Part shown: positions 38,501 through 47,132 of the stretch, one piece after another
How the letters are laid out: the number at the start of each line of letters is the position of its first letter
Numbering within the stretch: position 1 is the stretch's first letter
Notes under the pieces: generated by a model
Told to the model about the DNA's origin: nothing
The model's database searches: none
What the model saw: only the letters and a program-made list of their open reading frames with translations
Made by a program: the position numbers and the translations under genes
Assembly: GCF_001053095.1 (NCBI RefSeq)
Contig: NZ_CGBP01000013.1
Coordinates: 57,186-121,185 of the forward strand
Reading direction: 5' to 3'
Length of the DNA stretch: 64,000 nt
DNA from: Yersinia similis
GTDB lineage: Bacteria > Pseudomonadota > Gammaproteobacteria > Enterobacterales > Enterobacteriaceae

Positions 38501-41500
38501 CCGTGATGCCGTGCGTAAGCTGAATATTATTGCTGTGGACCCGAGCCTGAATAAAATTGCGCTGCCAGACCTGAGTCTGTCATTGATTGAGCAGAAGTAT
38601 ATTTCAGTGCTGACCAAACAGGATTCCGGGGTTTATAAATATCAATCTCGGTTAAAAGAGCAGTTGATCTCAGAGCAACCGTTAAAAATCAGCCCAACAG
38701 GGACAGATTTCACCCTGGTGACCCAACAGCCCGGTGATTTTATTCTGGTGGTTAAGGACAGTCAGGGGCAGGTTCTGAATCGTATTAGTTATACGGTGGC
38801 GGGTAACGCAAACCTGACCCGTTCGCTGGATCGCAACGCCGAATTAAAGCTAAAACTGAATCAGGCCGAATATTTGCCAGGCGAGGAAATTGAAGTTGCG
38901 ATTAACGCACCTTATGCCGGTAGCGGTCTGATCACGATAGAAAAAGATAAAGTGTATAGCTGGCAGTGGTTCCACAGTGATACCACCAGCTCCGTGCAGA
39001 GGATCCGCATCCCACCGGCAATGGAAGGCAATGGCTATATCAACGTACAATTCGTGCGTGATGTAAATTCCGATGAGATCTTTATGAGCCCACTGAGTTA
39101 CGGTGTGATGCCATTTAAGATCAGCACCAAAGCGCGTCAGGCGGCTATTGAGTTAGCGTCGCCGTCAGTCATTAAACCGGGTGAAGTGTTGCCGATTAAC
39201 GTGACCACCGATTCCCCACAGCGCGTGGTGGTGTTTGCCGTCGATGAAGGTATTTTGCAGGTGGCACGCTATCGCCTGAAAGATCCACTGGACTACTTCT
39301 TCCGTAAACGTGAACTGAGTGTACAGAGTGCACAAATTCTCGATTTGATCCTGCCGGAATTCAGCAAGCTGATGGCACTGACCTCCGCGCCGGGGGGCGA
39401 TGCCGGGGAAGGGCTGGACCTGCATCTCAATCCGTTTAAACGCAAACAAGACAAGCCGGTGGCTTATTGGTCTGGTATCACCGAAGTGAATGGTGAAACC
39501 ACATTCAATTACCCTGTTCCCGACTATTTCAATGGTAAAATTCGCGTGATGGCCATCTCTGCGACCCCTGACCGCATTGGTAAAGTCCAGACCACGACCA
39601 CCGTGCGGGATAACTTTATTCTGACGCCGAATGTCCCCGCGATGGTGGCACCGGGAGATGAATTTGATGTCACCGTGGGGGTGAGTAACAACCTGCAAGG
39701 ATTGAAGGGTAAAGCGGTTGATATCACCGTGCGTCTGACGCCGCCGCCACAACTGGAAGTAGTGGGTGAAGCGCAACACAGTCTGTCGCTGGCAGAGAAA
39801 CGTGAAACCCTTGTCAGCTTCCGCCTACGCGCCCGTTCAGCATTGGGTGATGCTCCACTGGTGTTTGATGCCAGCTATGGCTCTCAATCCAGCCGCCGGA
39901 CGGTCAGTACCTCGGTACGCCCGGCGATGCCATTCCGAACGCAATCGGTGATGGGCCGAATGGACGGTAACAAGCATACTGTGACCAATCTGCGCCAGAT
40001 GTTTGATAATTATGCTCAACGTCAGGCGACCGCTTCCCACTCACCGTTGGTCTTAACCCAAGGTCTGGCGCGGTACCTGGCTGATTACCCGTACTACAGT
40101 TCTGAACAAATTGTCAGCCGCTCGATTCCGTTGATTATGCAAAGCAAACATCCTGAAATGGACAGTGCCATCAATCAGAATGAGGTCCGTGATCAACTGA
40201 AAAACATGCTACGGATCCTGAGCTCTCGGCAGAATAGCACTGGCGCAATCGGTTTGTGGCACGCCTCCCCTACCCCTGATCCGTTTGTCACACCTTATGT
40301 CGTGCAATTTCTGCTGGAAGCGAAATCTGCCGGTTACAGCTTGCCGAATGACATCTTGGAGGGGGCCAACAACGCACTGCGTCTGTTAGCGGCTCGACCT
40401 TATGATGACCTTTACTCTCTGCGTTTGCGGGCCTTTGCCGTTTACCTGTTGACCTTGCAGGGGGAGATCACCACCAATACTCTGGCATCGGTGCAAAGTA
40501 CGTTACAGCAACTTTATCCTGACAGTTGGCAGACTGATCTGAGTGCCATTTATCTGGCCTCATCATACCGTCTGCTCAAAATGGATGACGAAGCCAATAA
40601 ACTGCTGCAACCCACCTGGAAACAACTGGGTAAAGCCTACAGCAAGGCCTGGTGGACGCAGAATTACTTTGATCCACTGGTGCAAGATGCCACCCGGTTG
40701 TATCTGATCACTCGCCATTTCCCAGAGAAAGTCTCTTCTATTCCGCCACAAGCACTGGAAAATATGGTGCTGGCACTGAGGGATGAGCATTACACGACCT
40801 ATTCATCCGCGATGAGCATTCTGGCACTGGAAAGTTACACCAGCCAGGTAGCCGCCCAGCAAGATACGCCAGAAACCCTGCAAATTATCGAGATCAGTAA
40901 CAGCAAAGGGATCGACCCTAACGTTATCTCAACGCTGAACGGCCTGTTCGCTCAAGGTGATTTTACCGGTGAGGCTAAAGCGATTCAGTTTAACAACTAT
41001 GCCCCCGCACCCGCTTGGTATGTGGTCAATCAATCAGGCTATGACCTTCAGCCACCAAAAGACGCCATCTCTAATGGGCTGGAAATCAGCCGCAGCTACA
41101 CCGATGAGCAGGGTAAGCCGGTGACCCAAGTCACCTTAGGGCAGAAAGTTAACGTGCACCTAAAAATCCGGGCTAACGCTAAACAAGGCCAAAATAATCT
41201 GGCGATTGTCGATCTACTGCCGGGCGGTTTTGAAGTGGTACAACAAACGGCACCTGAACCAGAATTTGATGATAATCAGGATGCTCAGGATGAGGAAACT
41301 GGCAACGGCTGGCAGTCGCCGCTAATGGTATCTGGCTCCAGTTGGTACCCTGACTACAGTGATATTCGTGAAGATCGCGTGATCATTTATGGCAGTGCCA
41401 GTACCGATGTTAAAGAGTTTATCTACCAAATCAAATCAACCAATACGGGTCGCTTTGTGGTGCCACCGGCTTACGGCGAAGCCATGTATGATCGTAATGT

Positions 41501-41558
41501 ACAGGCGCTGTCGGTCGGTAAAGGGCATATCCTTGTCGTTCCACCTGAGGCAAAATAG
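35574..41558 (+). CDS. Very large alpha-2-macroglobulin-like protein without thioester Cys
   Basis: A 1994-residue protein from MDLLRFLLISPFALIKGLYR, the start preceded by AAAGGA (an upstream in-frame start at 35538 is weaker). An amphipathic N-terminus and one membrane helix at about 82-105 anchor it to the inner membrane; no lipobox is seen. MG-type domains, a macroglobulin core (AVVFAVDEGILQVARYRLKD-like: residues near 1225) and a C-terminal bMG10-like part follow. Where thioester forms have a GCxEQ motif, this has YPYYSSEQ (near residue 1509), so no thioester can form. It precedes pbpC, as do E. coli yfhM-type genes. Confidence 0.85.
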   Translation: MDLLRFLLISPFALIKGLYRLSAYLLRLVGRLLRPVVGNLNWRAPQWMTKTANGLHCAFNRSEQWVAKHPKGISAAIVLLMVAASAAFYGYHWYLNRPQPIEPAPMVYQETSIRVSAPRTVNYQAQKPETQPLILNFMHSAAPITAMGQVVDQGISLTPAMEGEWKWAAERTLVFTPKKAWPMGANYQITIDAEKLLAPQIKLNQTELNFTTPAFAYQLEKAEYYQDPQEAQKRSTIFHVQFNAPVDVASFEKQILLGLVEGKSKSEKKLNFSVIYDEKKLNAWIHSQPLMPMDKGGSVHLSINKGVNASVAATPTTQAQNKWVSVPNLYSLAVNSINATLVESDNNNGERALIIAISDAVKDKEIKNAVKAWLLPQHNFQAKESAKTSTDFYPWDMDDIDDNLLQQSTPLALTLNEAEQEYQPIFSFKFDAPSYRTLLIEVNNSLTSVGGYKMPEKIYQIVRVPDYPKTLRFMSQGSLLSMQGDKQISVAARNMTGMKLDIKRVIPSQLQHIVSFKSSEYSSAHFNRLGDEYFTEHFQYQTALNNDNPGEINYQGVDLSRYLANNPSARRGVFLLTLSAWDPEKRDNQQYSGEEYDEEQDQEWVGDSRFVVITDLGIITKQSQDRSRDVFVQSIHSGLPAADAKVSVVAKNGVVLLSQFTDSKGHVHFPALDAFKNERQPVMFLVEKEGDVSFLPTRATYDRNLDFSRFDIDGEETPSDPRTLSSYLFSDRGVYRPGDRFNIGLITRTANWATALDGVPLRAEIRDPRDTLMSTLPITLDSSGFNELSYTTGENSPTGEWNVYLYLVGKNNETSMLLGHTTVNVKEFEPDRLKVQLQLTPERQQGWVKPQELQANINVQNLFGTPAQERRVTSRLILRPMYPSFAPFPDYLFYENRHNSDGFETELEEQTTDLQGMATIPLDLKSYADATYQLQLLSEAFEAGGGRSVAATARVLVSPYDSLVGVKADGDLSYINRDAVRKLNIIAVDPSLNKIALPDLSLSLIEQKYISVLTKQDSGVYKYQSRLKEQLISEQPLKISPTGTDFTLVTQQPGDFILVVKDSQGQVLNRISYTVAGNANLTRSLDRNAELKLKLNQAEYLPGEEIEVAINAPYAGSGLITIEKDKVYSWQWFHSDTTSSVQRIRIPPAMEGNGYINVQFVRDVNSDEIFMSPLSYGVMPFKISTKARQAAIELASPSVIKPGEVLPINVTTDSPQRVVVFAVDEGILQVARYRLKDPLDYFFRKRELSVQSAQILDLILPEFSKLMALTSAPGGDAGEGLDLHLNPFKRKQDKPVAYWSGITEVNGETTFNYPVPDYFNGKIRVMAISATPDRIGKVQTTTTVRDNFILTPNVPAMVAPGDEFDVTVGVSNNLQGLKGKAVDITVRLTPPPQLEVVGEAQHSLSLAEKRETLVSFRLRARSALGDAPLVFDASYGSQSSRRTVSTSVRPAMPFRTQSVMGRMDGNKHTVTNLRQMFDNYAQRQATASHSPLVLTQGLARYLADYPYYSSEQIVSRSIPLIMQSKHPEMDSAINQNEVRDQLKNMLRILSSRQNSTGAIGLWHASPTPDPFVTPYVVQFLLEAKSAGYSLPNDILEGANNALRLLAARPYDDLYSLRLRAFAVYLLTLQGEITTNTLASVQSTLQQLYPDSWQTDLSAIYLASSYRLLKMDDEANKLLQPTWKQLGKAYSKAWWTQNYFDPLVQDATRLYLITRHFPEKVSSIPPQALENMVLALRDEHYTTYSSAMSILALESYTSQVAAQQDTPETLQIIEISNSKGIDPNVISTLNGLFAQGDFTGEAKAIQFNNYAPAPAWYVVNQSGYDLQPPKDAISNGLEISRSYTDEQGKPVTQVTLGQKVNVHLKIRANAKQGQNNLAIVDLLPGGFEVVQQTAPEPEFDDNQDAQDEETGNGWQSPLMVSGSSWYPDYSDIREDRVIIYGSASTDVKEFIYQIKSTNTGRFVVPPAYGEAMYDRNVQALSVGKGHILVVPPEAK

Positions 41559-41569
41559 CTGAAAACAAC

Positions 41570-41591
41570 GCGCCCCGCATCGCCGGGGCGC
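41570..41591. terminator. GC-rich hairpin between the macroglobulin gene and pbpC
   Basis: Perfect stem GCGCCCCG / CGGGGCGC with a CATCGC loop, eleven bases after the stop. No U tract follows; it may attenuate or stabilise the message rather than end it. Confidence 0.5.
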
Positions 41592-41614
41592 TATCGGATT
41601 TCAGCCGTAACCAG

Positions 41615-43978
41615 ATGCGCATCCCAACCTTAATGGCAACCAAACGCCTGTTGCAAAATATCCTGATGGCCCTCTTTCTGTTGGCCCTCTTGGTCATCGG
41701 CTTTCGGCTGTGGCCACACCCGCCCTTGTCTCAGGGGCTACCACTCTCTACTGCTTACTATGATCGGCACGGCACGCTATTACGTCTTTCGCTGGCTAAC
41801 GATGATCGTTATCGCCTGTGGACACCGTTGGAAGAGATCTCCCCATTGGTGATACAGGGTATCCAACTGCATGAAGACCGCGGTTTCTATTATCATCCCG
41901 GTGTTAATCCCATTAGCCTGTTACGCGGGTTCTGGCAAAGCTATGTACAAGGCGGCAGGCAACAGGGCGGTTCAACCCTGACCATGCAGTTGGCACGGAT
42001 GCACTGGCATCTCAATACCCGTTCGCCAACAGGTAAATTGCGACAAATCGCCCGAGCTATCCAACTGGAACTGAGCTATTCCAAGCACGATATTTTAGAG
42101 GCTTACCTGAATTACGCCCCTTATGGCCGTAATATCGAAAGTATTGCCGCTGCCAGCCTGATTTATTTTGATAAAAAACCCCAGCAACTGACGCTGCCAG
42201 AAGCCCTGACATTGGCGGTATTGCCCCAATCGCCCAGTTACCGCATTGATCCCACCACCGGTGTGCTGGGGAGCGCCCTGACCCAAGCCCGTAACCGGCT
42301 ATTCGTTCGCTGGCAACAAACGTACCCCACCGATAGCAGCCAAATGGCGCTATTCCAGTTACCGCTCAGCCTGCGTCAACCCGAAAAAATGCCCTATATC
42401 GCGCCGCATTTTATTGAACAGATCCGGCGGCAAAATCAACAACTGGCGAACACCCAGAGTCAGGTTGACACCACACTGGATGCCAATCTGCAACAACTGG
42501 TAGAAAAACAGGTCGAGGCCTTTATCCGCCGTAATAACAGCCGGGGCATCCATAATGCGGCGGTATTATTGCTGGATACACGGGATATGGGCGTTCGGGC
42601 GCTGGTGGGGTCGGCAAATTATTATGACCGAGAAATTCAGGGGCAAGTTAACGGCACCAATGCCAAACGCTCCCCCGGTTCGACACTGAAACCCTTTATT
42701 TATGCTCTAGGGCTAGAACAGGGGATACTGCATCCGATGACCATCCTGAAAGATGTACCCTCTTCTTTCGGGGCCTATGCGCCAGAGAATTTTGACCACC
42801 GTTTTCTCGGGCCAGTGACCGCCACGGACGCCTTGAATTTCAGCCGAAACATTCCTGCGGTGTATGTCGCATCCCGTTTAAGACAACCAACGCTATACCA
42901 ATTTTTACGTTTATCCGGCGTCACCAATATGGCCAGTGAAAACCATTACGGTTTATCACTGGTACTGGGGGGCGGTGAGATTACCCTACAGGAGCTGGCG
43001 CGGCTCTATGCCATGTTGGCGAATCGCGGCACACTGCACCCCATACAAATGGTACAAACAGATAAAACGCTGCCCTCCATTCGTCTGTTAAGCGAGGCGG
43101 CCAGTTTCATCACGCTTGATATGTTGCGTCAGCACCGCCGCCCCGGTGATACCTTGGCACAAAGCCCCACCTCGCTACCGGTCTACTGGAAAACCGGGAC
43201 CTCTTGGGGATTCAGAGATGCCTGGAGTGCGGGGATTTTTGGCCCTTATGTGTTAATCGTCTGGGAAGGCAACTTTGCGGGTAAGGGCAACAGCGCCTTT
43301 GTCGGTGCCGATGCCGCCGCACCGTTATTCTTTAATATTATTGACAGTATTCAGGCTAACTATCCAGCGCTGCGCGAGCCTAAACATCCTTGGCCGCCAC
43401 AGTTAAAACGGGTGGCTATCTGTCTGGCCAGCGGCAACTTGCCCACGCCTTGGTGTCAGCAGCAAGGTAAAACCTGGTTTATTCCGGGGAAATCGCCGAT
43501 CAAAGTCGATACGGTCTATCGCCCCGTCGTGATTGATATAAATAGTGGCCAGGCCGCTTGTCCACCTTATGACCGCAGCCAGACCCGTACTGAAGTTTTT
43601 GAGTTCTGGCCATCGGATCTGGCCAATGTATTTGCTCAAGCGGGCTTGCCGAAACGCCAACCACCTGACCGCTCTCACTGCAAAGAAGGGAATACTCTCG
43701 CATCGGGTAATGCACCACGTATCACCTCACCGTTGCGCAATACCACCTACACTCTACGCCAGTCGCAACAGGGCCGTGATCAGATTGTCTTCAGCGCCAC
43801 TCTTGATGCGGATAGCACCACCACTTACTGGTTTGTTGACGATATCTATCTAGGCAGCAGCACCAGTAAAAAATCCATCGATTGGCATCCGACCCGCAGC
43901 GGTCAATACCGCATTCGGGCAATTGATGATCATGGCCGCGCTGATAGTAGGCTAATTCGTGTTGAGAAAGTGGATTAA
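41615..43978 (+). CDS. pbpC: Penicillin-binding protein 1C
   Basis: A 787-residue bifunctional class A enzyme. One N-terminal membrane helix lies at about 12-32. The GT51 glycosyltransferase domain has EDRGFYYHPGVNP and GGSTLTMQLARM. The transpeptidase domain has the active serine in SPGSTLKPF, the SRN motif and KTGTSWGFRDAW. A C-terminal BiPBP_C domain follows. It may start at ATG 41633 (MATKRLL). The pairing with an alpha-2-macroglobulin gene is conserved and is thought to let PBP1C repair the wall after periplasmic breach. Confidence 0.94.
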   Translation: MRIPTLMATKRLLQNILMALFLLALLVIGFRLWPHPPLSQGLPLSTAYYDRHGTLLRLSLANDDRYRLWTPLEEISPLVIQGIQLHEDRGFYYHPGVNPISLLRGFWQSYVQGGRQQGGSTLTMQLARMHWHLNTRSPTGKLRQIARAIQLELSYSKHDILEAYLNYAPYGRNIESIAAASLIYFDKKPQQLTLPEALTLAVLPQSPSYRIDPTTGVLGSALTQARNRLFVRWQQTYPTDSSQMALFQLPLSLRQPEKMPYIAPHFIEQIRRQNQQLANTQSQVDTTLDANLQQLVEKQVEAFIRRNNSRGIHNAAVLLLDTRDMGVRALVGSANYYDREIQGQVNGTNAKRSPGSTLKPFIYALGLEQGILHPMTILKDVPSSFGAYAPENFDHRFLGPVTATDALNFSRNIPAVYVASRLRQPTLYQFLRLSGVTNMASENHYGLSLVLGGGEITLQELARLYAMLANRGTLHPIQMVQTDKTLPSIRLLSEAASFITLDMLRQHRRPGDTLAQSPTSLPVYWKTGTSWGFRDAWSAGIFGPYVLIVWEGNFAGKGNSAFVGADAAAPLFFNIIDSIQANYPALREPKHPWPPQLKRVAICLASGNLPTPWCQQQGKTWFIPGKSPIKVDTVYRPVVIDINSGQAACPPYDRSQTRTEVFEFWPSDLANVFAQAGLPKRQPPDRSHCKEGNTLASGNAPRITSPLRNTTYTLRQSQQGRDQIVFSATLDADSTTTYWFVDDIYLGSSTSKKSIDWHPTRSGQYRIRAIDDHGRADSRLIRVEKVD

Positions 43979-44117
43979 TGGCACACCTTACGGTTTCCAT
44001 CCTTAGAGCGCCTGCTGTTCTTCTACGGGGCAATATATTGATATTGGTCAACGAGATGAGTAACCAGCAAACGGCCGGAGGGCGGTTCCTCTTGCCGCGT
44101 CACATGTGAAGGGGATC

Positions 44118-44150
44118 AAAAAAGCCCCACAGGTCACACCATTGTGGGGC
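44118..44150 (-). terminator. Terminator of the Nlp/SfsB-like gene
   Basis: Stem GCCCCACA / TGTGGGGC around GGTCACACCAT, with six T on the minus strand directly after. It lies 41 bases after the stop of the minus-strand gene. Confidence 0.88.
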
Positions 44151-44190
44151 AGCAATCTCGCGTTTTTATTATCCTTTTCAATAAACGGAA

Positions 44191-44436
44191 TCAGCCTGGA
44201 TTAACTGACTCTGTGGGTGATTTTTTAGGTTTTAGGTAACGTGACGGCCAAATCTCCGCAGGATGTAACTCCAGCACCTCTGCAATCAATCTTTCGCCTT
44301 TCGGCCAAGGGCGCAATAGCGTATTCGCCAGCGTTGAAGAGGCCAGCCCCGATTTTCTGGAAAGAGCCGCCATCGTCGTACCCCGTTTTTTCAACCCCGC
44401 CAAAATATCTGCCGGATGCCAATCTTGTTTATCCAT
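44191..44436 (-). CDS. Ner-like regulator (Nlp/SfsB family)
   Basis: An 81-residue DNA-binding protein with an HTH like phage Mu Ner: KQDWHPADILAGLKKRGTTM then LSRKSGLASSTLANTL and the ending HPAEIWPSRYLKP. The start MDKQDWHP was chosen because GGAGGGGTAAA lies before it; the frame extends upstream without a better site. E. coli Nlp (SfsB) affects maltose genes, but target genes here are unknown. Confidence 0.88.
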   Translation of the reverse strand: MDKQDWHPADILAGLKKRGTTMAALSRKSGLASSTLANTLLRPWPKGERLIAEVLELHPAEIWPSRYLKPKKSPTESVNPG

Positions 44437-44618
44437 AACGTTTACCCCTCCATCTGATGTGTTCGGGTAATTATCCCATGCTCTGAAAAACATCCCCAAA
44501 CAGGATATTTTTAGGTAATAGAGATCTTAATGGGATTTTTATGGTATCCCTGCTTGTAGGATTAGCTTTAATGGCTGCGAGTGTCTCTATTATTGTCACG
44601 CCAGCCATCGCCTTATCA

Positions 44619-44813
44619 TTATTTAACTGTGTCACTCTGGACCTCGATTGACATTTGATCGTAAATACTCAGTTTGGTTTTTAACACTGCATTAGGTGTT
44701 TTCCCACCATGTGCAGAATTGAATCGGGGTGCAACTGGGTGCGCTAATTTCGTCTGCGATGGAAAAAACTTAATCCAACCTAAGAAAACTGGGGATGAAG
44801 CAGGAAAAAGCAC
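44619..44813 (-). pseudogene. Possible transposase C-terminal remnant
   Basis: A 64-codon frame whose middle, PRFNSAHGGKTPNAV, looks like the end of an IS3/IS481-type integrase-core transposase (usually RPHxxLGGKTPxEV). No start, DDE motif or terminal repeats are visible, so only a tail would be left. It sits at the left edge of the AT-rich toxin-like island. Recognition rests on one short motif. Confidence 0.4.
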
Positions 44814-45108
44814 AGTGGGCTGAAATAAAGCAAATAATTAAAATTTAATTCTAAAAATAAGTTGAATGGTTCATACCCGTTCAGCTCTGGTCATCTTCTT
44901 CGTAATGAAGTTTTTCTTCATTTAAATAATTACCCCAGTCTTGTAGGCCATGACACCAACAATTCTCCTGCTGGTTAGTTGATTTGTCAGTTTGGAATTC
45001 CGTTGGAAAGCAGATTTTAGCTTTTTGACAGAAAATTATGGGATTCTGGTGCACAACTCCCTATAATACGTTGACTTAACTTAAATTATATACAGGGAGT
45101 TAGTAATT
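44814..45108. other. Intergenic leader of the toxin-like gene
   Basis: About 300 bases. TATAAT at 45062-45067 is a good -10 element, with only a weak -35 at the right distance; TTGACA at about 45028 is too far (31 bases). A GGGAG ribosome-binding site precedes the ATG at 45109. No gene was recognised in this stretch. Confidence 0.4.
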
Positions 45109-45980
45109 ATGAAGTATGACTCAGTGTTAAAAACTTTTGTTGATGATGATTATCGACTAGAAGATCATCTTGATTTTAAAAAACAACATGCAGATATCAG
45201 ATATCAGATATCAGATATCAAAAAATACATAAACAACTCAATGAAATGAGTGATGAAAATATGCATGCATTATTAACAATAGAGGAAGGGGAGTATTTTT
45301 TAAAAACATTATGTAACCCCAACCCTCATCAATCGTGGAAGGATGCTATTTTTTCCTGTACCGATCCCACATCGGTTTTTTTTGGCAGTCTCGTTGAGTC
45401 ATTGTCTGTGAGTAGAATAGTCCTTGAAATAAGGGGGTTTGGTGTAACTGCAACTGAATATATGGGGAAAAATGGCAGTTCATATATTAGATTATCTGGA
45501 TATGCTGGAATAAGAAAGTATTTAGATGCAACAAGATACTTAATTGATAACCCAAAAATATTAGATATAGGCATAGGAACTCAAGGTATTGAAAATGGGA
45601 TCGTTAGAGGCGCAAGATTCTGCATTGTATTTTCTGCTGCTTATCGTTCCGTTGAATTGTTGTTGAAAGATGAATATGGGTTAGCTGATTTTTTTGTTAA
45701 TTTAACTCTTGATGCTGCAAAACTAGGAGTATCTATTGGGGTTGCTTGGGGGGCAAAGGCGTTAGCTACCGGTTTTATGGTCGCCGGAACTGGTGTTATT
45801 TTTATTGCTGCAGGTATATTTTTGGTTGGATTTGGTGTCAGCCTTTTATTATATTGGCTAGATAACGAGTACAAGATAAGTGAAACAATAATAAAAAACA
45901 TAAAAACACATAGAGCACACAATACTCCTTATCATCCAGACCAATTATTTAGCGCTTGGGGGAGGTTCAGTCGTGGTTAA
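45109..45980 (+). pseudogene. Putative membrane toxin gene, frame split by a 7-bp repeat
   Basis: The first frame (45109-45249) begins MKYDSVLKTFVDDDYRLEDH with a GGGAG site and ends at 46 residues. The second (45246-45980) starts MSDENMHALLTIEEGEYFLK and runs 244 residues. Both join if the AGATATC repeat has two or five copies rather than four: the join then reads HADIRYQKIHKQLNEMSDEN, about 285 residues. The C-terminal part has a hydrophobic hairpin (VAWGAKALATGFMVAGTGVI, then FIAAGIFLVGFGVSLLLYWL), as in pore-forming toxins. Stop overlaps the DUF1240 start by eight bases. No family recognised; toxin function is inferred from context. Confidence 0.65.
45192..45219 (+). repeat. Heptamer repeat AGATATC, four units, inside the toxin-like gene
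   Basis: Four exact AGATATC copies. Because seven is not a multiple of three, each gain or loss shifts the frame. With four, translation ends at 45249; with two or five it continues into the downstream frame; with three it meets TAA in AATACATAA just after the repeat. The arrangement fits slipped-strand phase variation or a one-time expansion. Confidence 0.93.
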
Positions 45981-46374
45981 GATAAATAGGCCATTGTTTG
46001 GTGCATTTGCAGTCTTTCTTCTTTTTCTTTCATGTTGGGTTAGCTGGTTTTCTTTAAATGGATACTGGGATTTTTTTAAATTAAGTGATGTTATTATCTT
46101 CTCATGGAAAGTTGGAGTGATGATATTTGGTGCTCCTGTATTGTTTTATTTTTCATATCTTGCATTTTATTGTGCAATAAAAAACAAACCTGCAAAGGTG
46201 AATAATAAACTGGCTAATACATTCGCTATGTTAGCCATGCTGGGTGTTGTGATTAGTTTTTTTTCATCTGTATATATCGGTTATAGCCTCACCGAATATG
46301 GTTATAAGCTATGCTCAAGATCATCTTGGATGTCCCCTAATGAATACGTAAAAGATATAAAGCTATGTCCATAG
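45973..46374 (+). CDS. DUF1240 membrane protein, copy 1 (putative immunity)
   Basis: A 133-residue protein with three hydrophobic helices (about 8-30, 43-66, 80-108) and the conserved tail SSWMSPNEYVKDIKLCP. It starts with GTG eight bases inside the toxin-like gene, preceded by GGGGGAGG, so the two are translationally coupled. The family is known mostly from Yersinia and uncharacterised. Small multi-helix proteins encoded directly after a pore-like toxin are commonly immunity proteins. Confidence 0.8.
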   Translation: MVKINRPLFGAFAVFLLFLSCWVSWFSLNGYWDFFKLSDVIIFSWKVGVMIFGAPVLFYFSYLAFYCAIKNKPAKVNNKLANTFAMLAMLGVVISFFSSVYIGYSLTEYGYKLCSRSSWMSPNEYVKDIKLCP

Positions 46375-46626
46375 TTAACCACTAATGCTGTTATATATTT
46401 CCGAGCACTATATTGCGCCTTGGCGCTGACTCCATTGTGCGCTACGGCTATTGGTATTGGTATTGGTATTGGTATTGGTATTCCATCGTATTTTCCATCG
46501 GGGTTCTCGTAATCTTATTCTTGTTAGATAACGAATATAGAATAAGCGAAAAAAAATAAAAACACATAGAGTACATAATGTTCCTTATCATCCAGACCAA
46601 TTTTTTAACGCTTGGGGGACTCATAC
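46375..46626 (+). pseudogene. Degenerate second toxin tail
   Basis: From about 46510 the sequence parallels the end of the upstream toxin-like gene: LLDNEYRISEK matches LLYWLDNEYKISE, and CCTTATCATCCAGACCAATT with CGCTTGGGGG after it is nearly identical to 45929-45962. A 12-base deletion near 46553 puts the rest out of frame. Before this lies a hexamer repeat, TATTGG x5 (46449-46478), in a Gly-Ile-rich frame. It is what remains of a duplicated toxin 3' end in front of the second DUF1240 gene. Confidence 0.75.
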
Positions 46627-47028
46627 GTGGTTAAAATAAACAGGCCATTAGTAGGTGCATTTGCAGTCTTGCTTTTCTTTCTTTCATCTTGGGGGTGCTG
46701 GTTTTCTTTAAGTGGATATTTAGCTTTCTTTAAATTAAGCGACGTTATTATCTTTTCATGGAAGGTTGGGTTTGTAATATTTGCAGTTCCTTTATTATTC
46801 TATTTTTCATACTTGGCATTTTTTTCTGCAATAAAAAATAAACCTGCAATAATGAATAACAAACTGGCTAATGCATTGGCTATTTTAGCTATATTGGGAT
46901 CTATAATTAGTTTATTTTCATCAGCATATATCAGTTATAGCCTCACCGAGTATAGTTATAAATCATGCTCAAGATCATCTTGGATGTCCCCTAATGAATA
47001 CGTAAAAGATATAAAGCTATGTCCATAG
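46627..47028 (+). CDS. DUF1240 membrane protein, copy 2 (putative immunity)
   Basis: A 133-residue paralogue of the gene at 45973, with the same start MVKINRP(L), three helices, KNKPAxxNNKLAN and identical last 17 residues SSWMSPNEYVKDIKLCP. The GTG start at 46627 is aligned with copy 1; TTG 46612 is an upstream alternative. Differences are concentrated in the membrane helices, as expected for divergence of immunity specificity after duplication. Confidence 0.8.
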   Translation: MVKINRPLVGAFAVLLFFLSSWGCWFSLSGYLAFFKLSDVIIFSWKVGFVIFAVPLLFYFSYLAFFSAIKNKPAIMNNKLANALAILAILGSIISLFSSAYISYSLTEYSYKSCSRSSWMSPNEYVKDIKLCP

Positions 47029-47096
47029 TTAACCGCCTCTTACTTCTCCCAAAAATAATTTTGGTAAACAAGCTAATTGAAGAATATAAATATGCT

Positions 47097-47122
47097 CAAG
47101 CACACTTGAAAAAGTGTGCTTG
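47097..47122. terminator. Hairpin between the DUF1240 and Hcp-like genes
   Basis: Perfect ten-base stem CAAGCACACT / AGTGTGCTTG with loop TGAAAA, between convergent genes. No U tract on either strand; a shared termination point is likely by location. Confidence 0.55.
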
Positions 47123-47132
47123 ATATCAGAAA

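Noticed and set aside
39165..39779. Long antisense frame (204 codons) within the macroglobulin gene
   Set aside because: Shadow of a strongly coding plus-strand frame; no ribosome-binding site or protein-like signature.
45028..45067. TTGACA and TATAAT as a sigma-70 promoter for the toxin-like gene
   Set aside because: The spacing is 31 bases, far from 17; only the TATAAT is kept as a possible element.
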